A stretch of DNA of 64,000 nt from Planctomycetia bacterium (GTDB lineage Bacteria; Planctomycetota; Brocadiia; Brocadiales; Brocadiaceae), in NCBI GenBank assembly GCA_015075005.1, contig JABTVC010000002.1, forward strand, positions 912,259 through 976,258, given 5' to 3'. This document shows, piece after piece, positions 1 to 5,730 of the stretch (position 1 is the stretch's first letter; each line of letters opens with the position of its first letter). The position numbers were made by a program, and so were the translations under genes. The notes beneath the pieces are model-generated. The model searched no databases. It saw only the letters and a list, made by a program, of their open reading frames with translations, and was not told where the DNA came from.

Positions 1-1
1 C

Positions 2-154
2 AAAGAGGCGCTGTTGGCAGCAGGGTGTTTTTATTCTGCAGAGATATCAGAATCAGGGCTTATTGCTGTGGCTATCAAACGATTGGGTTTAAGCCAGTTA
101 AATAAATTTATACCGGAGAAAAAGATACTTGAGTATATGTTAGGGCTGGGTTAG
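2..154 (+). CDS. Glutamate formimidoyltransferase, C-terminal end (partial)
   Basis: Only the last 50 residues are inside the window; the frame is open from base 2 to a TAG at 152-154. The residues ALLAAG.FY, then AIKRLGLSQL, then KFIPEKKILEY align in order with the end of the formiminotransferase domain of FTCD-type enzymes, which end in a similar SRLGL...F.PKERIIEY pattern. The family transfers a formimino group between formiminoglutamate and tetrahydrofolate (histidine breakdown or one-carbon metabolism). The enzyme seems to be the stand-alone transferase, because the frame stops without a cyclodeaminase domain. The gene converges on the siroheme decarboxylase operon. The family call rests on this short tail alone. 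Confidence 0.65.
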   Translation, partial: KEALLAAGCFYSAEISESGLIAVAIKRLGLSQLNKFIPEKKILEYMLGLG

Positions 155-183
155 TACAAGAACAACTATTCAGCATTTTCCAC

Positions 184-654
184 TTATATCCTTACCCCGA
201 CCTTTTTAAACTCCTTTTCACTATAAAGAATGACAGAGTCATTTAGACCTGTCTTTTCTTTAATTGCTTGAATTACAGCCTCACACTCCGCATCGGTGTA
301 ACCGTGGATCATAGTAAAGACGTTGTATTCCCAGTCGGTATAGATGGGTCGTTCGTAACAGTGCGTCACCTCTTCAAAACCAGCCATAATCTTGCCCGCT
401 TCATCAACCCGCTCTGCTGATACCTTCCATACACACATTGCATTGGCATTGATACCGATCTTACGGTGGGCAATAGAAGCGGCAAGACGTCTGATTTTTC
501 CGCTTTCCAGAAGCTTTTTGAGTCTTTGTATTACTTCATCTTCTGACATCCCTAATGCCTGCCCAATATCTTTATATGGGGTTTTCGTGACAGGTAAACC
601 TTCCTGAATGTGTTTAATGAGTTTAACGTCGATGTCTTCTTTTTTATTTGTCAT
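184..654 (-). CDS. ahbB: Siroheme decarboxylase subunit (AhbB-like)
   Basis: 156 residues, the usual length of the Lrp/AsnC-derived siroheme decarboxylase subunits (AhbA/AhbB, NirDLGH). An N-terminal winged helix (about 8-60) ends in KIRRLAASIAHRKIG, followed by an AsnC-like ferredoxin fold with HCYERPIYTDWEYNVFTMIHG, the characteristic pocket segment of the AhbB-type subunit. AhbA and AhbB together remove the acetate carboxyl groups of siroheme to give didecarboxysiroheme in the alternative haem route; NirDL homologues act in haem d1 synthesis. It is the last gene of a minus-strand group with the AhbA-like gene (842-1309) and a siroheme/Fe-S protein. AhbA versus AhbB is assigned from motifs only; the assignment to haem or haem d1 is inference. 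Confidence 0.85.
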   Translation of the reverse strand: MTNKKEDIDVKLIKHIQEGLPVTKTPYKDIGQALGMSEDEVIQRLKKLLESGKIRRLAASIAHRKIGINANAMCVWKVSAERVDEAGKIMAGFEEVTHCYERPIYTDWEYNVFTMIHGYTDAECEAVIQAIKEKTGLNDSVILYSEKEFKKVGVRI

Positions 655-666
655 AATTTAATTAAA

Positions 667-690
667 CACGGACAAACGAGTTTGTCCGTG
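667..690. repeat. REP-like palindrome, copy 1
   Basis: CACGGACAAAC and GTTTGTCCGTG form a perfect 11-bp inverted repeat around a 2-nt loop, in the gap between the two siroheme decarboxylase genes. The same palindrome recurs at 5246-5274, 5687-5715 (left arm decayed) and 49593-49622, always between genes. This makes it a dispersed REP-like family rather than a gene-specific terminator. Confidence 0.75.
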
Positions 691-841
691 CCACCCTTTA
701 CAATGAAGATTTTTCAGTATTAAGTCTGGCCACAGATTGTGACAGCCACCATCCTGCCGCACGTTGCAATGTACCTCTGAGAGTTTTCTCTGTCCTGACA
801 ATCAGTGCTTATCTGCGTCTGAAATGAAAACGTCTGTACGA

Positions 842-1309
842 TTAATAAATTTTAAAACGAACACCGATTTTAAATCTTTTTGTTGTGGGTAAACTTCGTA
901 CGGTTAGCCCTGTTCGGTCTTCGATTTCTTTTAGTCTGCTGCGGAGTTCCTCGTCATCCTTAGCTGACATGGTAAACCACATGTTGTAAGGGATGTGCTT
1001 ATTTTTCCCCTTCCTTAGATAATTGTGAGATACACCACTATATTCGTTGATGATTGCACTCACTTCATCGATGCGGTCTTCTGGAACCTTTACAGCGGCA
1101 AGGGTTGCCTCCCTGCCCATAGCCTGTGTATTTATGATGGGTGCAAGCCTCCTCACGTACCCCTTTTCAATCATAAATTTGATCCGTTCGATGATGACGT
1201 CTTCGTCTAAATCAAGTTCTTTGCTTAATTCCAGGAACGGTCTTGATACAAGAGGCAGGTTGGACTGTAAGCGGTGCAATATCTTTCTGTCGGTATCGCT
1301 GAGTATCAT
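842..1309 (-). CDS. ahbA: Siroheme decarboxylase subunit (AhbA-like)
   Basis: 155 residues, paralogous to the product of 184-654. The winged helix runs over about residues 5-62 (DRKILHRLQSNLPLVSRPF ... YVRRLAPIINTQAMG). The C-terminal domain carries SHNYLRKGKNKHIPYNMWFT, matching the YN.WFT segment of the AhbA-type subunit. It probably forms the heterodimer with the neighbouring AhbB-like protein. Its ATG (1307-1309) overlaps the TGA of the upstream Fe-S gene (1306-1308) as ATGA, so the two are translationally coupled. A 187-bp gap holding a REP-like palindrome separates it from the downstream subunit gene. Confidence 0.85.
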   Translation of the reverse strand: MILSDTDRKILHRLQSNLPLVSRPFLELSKELDLDEDVIIERIKFMIEKGYVRRLAPIINTQAMGREATLAAVKVPEDRIDEVSAIINEYSGVSHNYLRKGKNKHIPYNMWFTMSAKDDEELRSRLKEIEDRTGLTVRSLPTTKRFKIGVRFKIY

Positions 1310-2193
1310 ATTCTTTTTTTTATTTCCTCAATTCCGTGTTGTTCTACGAGTGTTCGAAAACGATGTTCTGTTTTGCTTGAAAGTATTATATCCACGCATA
1401 CATCCAATACCTTTAGTGTGGCGGATTCTTCTGCTTGAGGCAATACAACGAGGGCAAACCTGGGATGACGTCCCACCTTCCCTCCGATCATCACCCGATA
1501 CTTTTTCTCCGAAGTCTTTATTGAGCCGGCAGGACATACCCTGGCGCAGAGCCCGCAGTGTACGCATGTATCCTTATCAATGGATACCTGGCCACCCTGT
1601 ATAGTGATAGCGCCCTCCTTGCAGGTTTCTACGCATTGCATGCACTCAGTGCATGCACAATCGGGATCAACATAAACAGGTTCTAATGCATGGACTCCGA
1701 AATCCTTGATTTGAGGCATGGAACAGCTATTCGGGCATCCCGCTACGGCGAGTTTCATTGTGTGGTGGGGAAGGATTTGTCCTTCAATCTTATCTATCAA
1801 TTTTTCAGTAAAATGCAACTCCTCTAATCTGTTCCGAAGTTTATCAGCCAGGATATTGGAATTAGTGATAAGAAATGGACAATTGACCTCGGCGCCTCTG
1901 CAGGATTTTATCTGATAGAGAACTGGATTTCCGTCTTTATCAAAATATTTTGGATATTTTTTGAGGATGGAGAGTTTTTTGTTGTCTATAGGGTTTTTTA
2001 CAACTGCAGCCTGTGGTGTGGCGGTTTTCTGTGGCCTGCCCATAAACGATTCACGGGCTTCCATAACCTCCGACTCTGTTACCAGGGTCTTCCCACGCTC
2101 ACGGGCAAGTGTCTCGATCTTTTCACGGACGGTCTTTTGCACAAAGGGAGGAACTTTTTCCAGTAGCAGCGATGCTGACTTATCCCACTCCAA
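1306..2193 (-). CDS. Siroheme/4Fe-4S sulfite-nitrite-reductase-like protein with ferredoxin domain
   Basis: 295 residues. The N-terminal 60 residues are helical and resemble the small PCP-reductase-like domain (VPPFVQKTVREKIETLARE). Residues about 95-165 hold CRGAEVNCPF and, later, CPNSC, the spacing of the siroheme/[4Fe-4S] ligands of nitrite/sulfite reductases. Then come two ferredoxin clusters, CACTECMQCVETC and CVHCGLCARVC. The protein is much shorter than a full assimilatory reductase, so it is a one-repeat relative. Coupling through ATGA to the siroheme decarboxylase genes suggests it works with siroheme-derived tetrapyrroles or supplies electrons to that pathway. This role is inferred from context; the Fe-S binding is read from the motifs. 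Confidence 0.7.
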   Translation of the reverse strand: MEWDKSASLLLEKVPPFVQKTVREKIETLARERGKTLVTESEVMEARESFMGRPQKTATPQAAVVKNPIDNKKLSILKKYPKYFDKDGNPVLYQIKSCRGAEVNCPFLITNSNILADKLRNRLEELHFTEKLIDKIEGQILPHHTMKLAVAGCPNSCSMPQIKDFGVHALEPVYVDPDCACTECMQCVETCKEGAITIQGGQVSIDKDTCVHCGLCARVCPAGSIKTSEKKYRVMIGGKVGRHPRFALVVLPQAEESATLKVLDVCVDIILSSKTEHRFRTLVEQHGIEEIKKRI

Positions 2194-2470
2194 TCACATT
2201 CTCCTAAAAAGAAAATTGCCACAACATTGAAAGATTGCGGCAAATTTCAACTCGAACCAAAATAGTGTCATTTTTTTTCGAAGATCCATTATATTTACAA
2301 AGAAGGAGATTGTCAATTTCAAATTTAAAGAGTTTTTACAGGCATTTCTAAATATTTAAAACCTTGACTTTTAAAAGGATGTCACATATATTTTGAGGTG
2401 TTTTGAAGATTATTGAGTCTGCCTTACCGAGTCACGCTGCATTGGGGCCTAAAGTGCTGCATGCCGCACA

Positions 2471-3247
2471 ATGAATGGGATGATACGTTTCATGGAAGAT
2501 ATTAAAACAGCTAACCTATCCGAACAAGTAAAAAAAAATATAGAACCTTTCTTCCTGGACATAGTAAACCAGTGCAAGGAAGATGTGGTTTCGATATATG
2601 TCATTGGCAGCGCCGTAACAAAAGATTTTCACCCAAAGTACTCTGATATCAATACGTTACTTGTTGTAAAAGAGATCAAAGTTCCGCTTTTTGATTTTAT
2701 TGCAGCATTGGGTAAGCGCTACGGAAAAAAAAGAATACGTGCGCCGCTCATCATGACCCGCGATTATATCGATAGATCATTAGAAGTATTTCCCCTGGAA
2801 TTCCTTGAGATGAAACTGATACATCACCTGGTTTATGGCGACGATGTCTTAAAGGATATACCAATTGAAAAAGCCGATGTCCGGCTCCAATGCGAACGGG
2901 AATTGAAGGGAAAACTCCAGCATGTTTGTCAAAGTTACATAAAGGCAATGGGAAATAAATCTGCCTTATCAGACATGCTTGCAGGGTCACTTTCCGGGTA
3001 TTTCCCTGAATTTCGCGGCATACTCTTTTTGTTTGACCAAAAGATTCCCAAAGAAAAAAGTGACGTTCTATCTGCCGTAGAAAAGCTCTTTGGTATAGAC
3101 CTGGGCGTATATAAAAGGCTGATTGAAATAAAGTCTCAGGGTACCCATCTGTCGGCAGAATCCCTTAAGGAGATATTTGAAAGACTGTATCGTGTGTTAG
3201 AGACACTTATTAAAAAGGTAGATGAATTTGAAATCAAACCTGCGTAG
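2471..3247 (+). CDS. Nucleotidyltransferase-domain protein
   Basis: 258 residues. Residues about 44-65 contain GSAVTKDFHPKYSDINTLLV, the G-S-x(n)-D-x-N/D core of a Pol-beta-type nucleotidyltransferase fold; the third acidic position is not obvious and the second Asp of the pair is replaced by Asn, so catalysis is uncertain. The remainder is helical with no recognised domain. No signal peptide is seen. Its 3' end overlaps the start of the TPM gene by 26 bp, so the two are probably co-transcribed. The substrate is unknown. Confidence 0.6.
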   Translation: MNGMIRFMEDIKTANLSEQVKKNIEPFFLDIVNQCKEDVVSIYVIGSAVTKDFHPKYSDINTLLVVKEIKVPLFDFIAALGKRYGKKRIRAPLIMTRDYIDRSLEVFPLEFLEMKLIHHLVYGDDVLKDIPIEKADVRLQCERELKGKLQHVCQSYIKAMGNKSALSDMLAGSLSGYFPEFRGILFLFDQKIPKEKSDVLSAVEKLFGIDLGVYKRLIEIKSQGTHLSAESLKEIFERLYRVLETLIKKVDEFEIKPA

Positions 3248-4004
3248 GCAAAATTTTTACCGGCATGTTGTCTTTTTTGTAGTATTCTTGTGCCTTTGTT
3301 CGATTGCGGCAGCGCAGGACTTGCCTGTTCCTCAGAGGTATGTGGAAGACAGGGCAAATATTATTAGTGACACCATAGAAAATAGCCTTAATGGCTATCT
3401 CCAGGAGTTAGAACAGAAGACGGGTGCCCAGATGATCATCCTTACCATCAATACGACGGGGGATATTCCTATTGAAACGTATGCGATAGAACTTGCTACC
3501 AAATGGAAATTGGGTCAAAAGGGAAAAGATAATGGAGTTCTCTGTGTTATAGCAAAGGACGATCGCGCGTACAGGATCGAGGTTGGATATGGACTCGAGG
3601 GAGTATTGCCCGATAGCTTTTGTGGTACGGTTGGGCGGACATATTTTGTACCCAATTTTCAAAAGGGACAGTTTGGTGAAGGTATATTCCAGGGTACAGC
3701 TGTGATGATTCATAAGATTGCAGGCGAATACGGCGTGAAGATTACGGGTATGCCCGATATAACTCAGTTGAGAAAAAAGGCCTCAGGACGCCAGAATCCA
3801 TTCTTTTCGTTGTTACTCCTGCTTGTTCTATTGCCCCTTTTTATCAGCTATCTGTTTAACCGAAGGCGTCATTCTTCGCACTGGCGGGGCGGCCCTCCAA
3901 TCATTTTTGGCAGACCGGGGGGGTTTGGATCTGGTGGATTTGGAGGGTTTGGCGGAGGCGGCGGCGGTTCTTTTGGTGGTGGGGGAGCGTCAGGCAGGTG
4001 GTAA
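3222..4004 (+). CDS. TPM-domain membrane protein (YgcG-like)
   Basis: 260 residues. There is an N-terminal signal peptide (hydrophobic run FYRHVVFFVVFLCLCSIAAA), then a TPM domain at about residues 35-165 (YVEDRANIIS ... QMIILTINTTGDIPIETYAI ... YRIEVGYGLEGVLPD). A second membrane segment lies at about 193-212 (FFSLLLLLVLLPLFISYLF), followed by a Gly/Phe-rich tail ending FGGGGASGRW. This architecture is typical of YgcG/MMP7-type TPM proteins, which are thought to act at the membrane and are very often encoded beside lemA, as here. The gene starts inside the end of the upstream nucleotidyltransferase gene. The molecular role of the family is not firmly known. Confidence 0.85.
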   Translation: MNLKSNLRRQNFYRHVVFFVVFLCLCSIAAAQDLPVPQRYVEDRANIISDTIENSLNGYLQELEQKTGAQMIILTINTTGDIPIETYAIELATKWKLGQKGKDNGVLCVIAKDDRAYRIEVGYGLEGVLPDSFCGTVGRTYFVPNFQKGQFGEGIFQGTAVMIHKIAGEYGVKITGMPDITQLRKKASGRQNPFFSLLLLLVLLPLFISYLFNRRRHSSHWRGGPPIIFGRPGGFGSGGFGGFGGGGGGSFGGGGASGRW

Positions 4005-4014
4005 GAAGTTATAA

Positions 4015-4050
4015 TTTGGGATTTACGATTTTAAATCCCAAATCGTAAAT
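4015..4050. repeat. Overlapping inverted repeats after the TPM gene
   Basis: TTTGGGATTT (4015-4024) pairs with AAATCCCAAA (4033-4042). ATTTACGATTT (4021-4031) pairs with AAATCGTAAAT (4040-4050). The two hairpins share sequence and exclude each other. There is no T-run, so this is not a standard intrinsic terminator. A related segment (CAATCCCAAATTGTAAATC) occurs near 4983, so it may be a dispersed repeat. Confidence 0.5.
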
Positions 4051-4111
4051 CGTATTGTGCTGTTTGTGAGCTTCGTGGTTTAACATAGTTTCATTTGATA
4101 GGAAAAAGATT

Positions 4112-4675
4112 ATGAAGAAGATATTACCTGTTATTGCTGTTATTGTATTTGTGGGCATTATCTTCGGTGTTTGGTACATTAAGGGGTATAATAAAGTTGT
4201 TGGTCTCAATGAAGATGTAAAGAATGCATGGTCTCAGGTAGACACACAACTCAAGAGACGTTACGATCTCATTCCCAACCTTGTGGAGACCGTGAAGGGT
4301 TACGCCTCGCACGAAAAGGAAATCTTTGAAAACCTCGCAGAGGCCCGTAAGGGGTATTTTAGTGCAGGAACGGTAGAAGATAAGGCCAAAGCGGCAACAC
4401 AAATCGAGGGATTTTTATCCCGGCTTTTAATGTTTCGTGAGACGTATCCGGATTTAAAGGCAAACGAATCATTTCTTAAGATGCAGGATACCCTGGAAGG
4501 TACGGAAAATCGTATCTCCGTAGAACGCAAACGTTACAATGATGCGGTCAGGGATCTCAATGCTTTTATTAAAAGCTTTTATGGCCGATTCTTTGCCGCA
4601 CGTGCCGGGGTTACCGAAGCGAAGTATTTTGAGGTTGCCGAGGCCGAGAAAGAAGTACCAAAGGTAAAATTCTAA
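4112..4675 (+). CDS. lemA: LemA family protein
   Basis: 187 residues, the normal LemA length. There is one N-terminal membrane segment (about residues 4-25, IAVIVFVGIIFGVWYI), then the LemA signature NDEDVKNAWSQVD-like stretch (NEDVKNAWSQVDTQLKRR) and DLIPNLVETVKGYASHEKEI. The rest is a helical bundle with FLSRLLMFRETYPDLKANE and RKRYNDAVRDLNAFI. The N-terminus stays outside and the bundle is probably cytoplasmic. It follows the TPM gene by about 100 bp, the usual lemA/TPM partnership. Its precise function is unknown. Confidence 0.9.
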   Translation: MKKILPVIAVIVFVGIIFGVWYIKGYNKVVGLNEDVKNAWSQVDTQLKRRYDLIPNLVETVKGYASHEKEIFENLAEARKGYFSAGTVEDKAKAATQIEGFLSRLLMFRETYPDLKANESFLKMQDTLEGTENRISVERKRYNDAVRDLNAFIKSFYGRFFAARAGVTEAKYFEVAEAEKEVPKVKF

Positions 4676-4745
4676 CGAGGCTGCGTGGAAGTTATGTACT
4701 ATTTGCCAATTTCTTGTTGTTAGATTTTTCCCCTACCTTAATAAA

Positions 4746-4931
4746 ATGGGCGCATGTCAAGATAAAAAACATCCTTGCGAAGACTGTTTTAGTTGTCAGT
4801 TTTGCAGCGACGAACGCTGCGCCATGTGTTTGTGTGGTAAGCATAAGACGAGGCAATTAAGTGTGGAAGAACAGATTGCCATGTATGAGGCATTAAATAA
4901 GGATACGCTTAGTAAAGACGGAAACAACTAA
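4746..4931 (+). CDS. Small cysteine-rich protein, possible metal-binding
   Basis: 61 residues starting MGACQDKKHPCEDCFSCQFC. Ten cysteines lie in the first 36 residues, in C-x2-C and C-x3-C-like spacings (CEDCFSCQFC, CAMCLC), followed by a short helical tail. The density of Cys pairs argues for a real zinc- or Fe-S-binding peptide rather than chance. No signal peptide. It lies 70 bp after lemA on the same strand. I do not recognise the family. Confidence 0.5.
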   Translation: MGACQDKKHPCEDCFSCQFCSDERCAMCLCGKHKTRQLSVEEQIAMYEALNKDTLSKDGNN

Positions 4932-5245
4932 CCCCTTCCAGTCTGTGCAAGCCAGAAGCAAAACATTTTGATTTAGCATTTTCAATCCCAAATTGTAAAT
5001 CTAAAATTACAAAGCATTGTTTCTTCTCAGAATTGCTAAAACTTACCTTGATTGTATAGGATTTTCACCTGAAAATGAAGCCGGTTGTCTAAAAAGATAA
5101 ACATTTTCATGATCCCTTGTGACCGTTAGGTCATGGATATTTCATTTTATTCATGTGGTTTTCGTGACTATAGCCAGTATTGCAAATAAGCATCGGAAGA
5201 CCACCCTTTAATCCCATACGTGTTAAGTTAAGCGATTTTCGGGTG

Positions 5246-5274
5246 GGCATGAACAAACCCCGTTTGTCCATGCC
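5246..5274. repeat. REP-like palindrome, copy 2
   Basis: GGCATGAACAAAC and GTTTGTCCATGCC flank a 3-nt loop; one mismatch between arms. It is a diverged copy of the palindrome at 667-690 and lies in the gene-free stretch 4932-5730. Confidence 0.6.
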
Positions 5275-5320
5275 GGCCTTGTGACTTACAACGGTACGAA
5301 TGCCACCAGATATGAATATA

Positions 5321-5510
5321 GCTCCGAAGGGGCGGCCTGTTTGTACCAATGGAATTGAAACATCATAAAAGCTCCGTAAGAGCGACCTGATATATGCTTT
5401 TAAAAGAACTATGGGGTTCCGTGTTTATTTGACAAAAAACAGGTCGCTCCTATGGAGCTAATACATTAATTGCTGTTTAATGCTACAAACAGGCCGCCCC
5501 TCCGGGGCTA
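5321..5510. repeat. Four-copy 20-22 bp repeat cluster in opposed orientation
   Basis: GCTCCGAAGGGGCGGCCTGT (5321-5340) and GCTCCGTAAGAGCGACCTGA (5371-5390) are direct copies. ACAGGTCGCTCCTATGGAGC (5439-5458) and ACAGGCCGCCCCTCCGGGGC (5489-5508) are inverted copies of the same unit. Spacing between neighbours is about 30-50 bp. The arrangement (two forward, two reverse) is a large nested palindrome without a coding frame. It occupies the gene-free stretch 4932-5730. Confidence 0.75.
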
Positions 5511-5584
5511 AAGGAAAACAAACAACCTTACCGTGGCACCTTGAAACAAGGGGTTCGTGGTATTTGTAGATTCCTAAACTTAAC

Positions 5585-5640
5585 ACGTATACCCTTAATC
5601 CCCTCCTTGTGAAGGCGGGGAAAGAGGGATGGTTATACGT
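5585..5640. repeat. Imperfect palindromic repeat with C/G-run core
   Basis: ACGTATACCC (5585-5594) faces GGTTATACGT (5631-5640). The core is CCCCTCCTTGTGAAGGCGGGG followed by AAAGAGGGATGGTTA. A very similar core lies inside the U32 peptidase coding sequence at 6681-6714 (CTCCTCATGTAAGAGGGG then AAGAAGGGGTGGTTA), so this is one member of a mobile repeat family. Confidence 0.6.
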
Positions 5641-5686
5641 TTAACAGCCTAAGAATTTCCATTGTATGTAAGCTGGTTTTAAGGTA

Positions 5687-5715
5687 GCACAGTCAAACTT
5701 GTTTGTCCGTGTTTA
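5687..5715. repeat. REP-like palindrome, copy 3 (decayed)
   Basis: The right arm GTTTGTCCGTG is intact (5701-5711). The left arm reads AGTCAAAC instead of CGGACAAAC. It lies 16 bp upstream of the U32 peptidase start codon. Confidence 0.5.
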
Positions 5716-5730
5716 ACGCATAACATATTC

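Noticed and set aside
3896..4004. Simple-sequence GGCGGC tract read as a possible repeat element
   Set aside because: It is the Gly-rich tail of the TPM protein and is normal for that family.
5131..5349. Minus-strand frame of 72 codons in the repeat region
   Set aside because: It is composed of the palindromic repeats and has no ribosome site.
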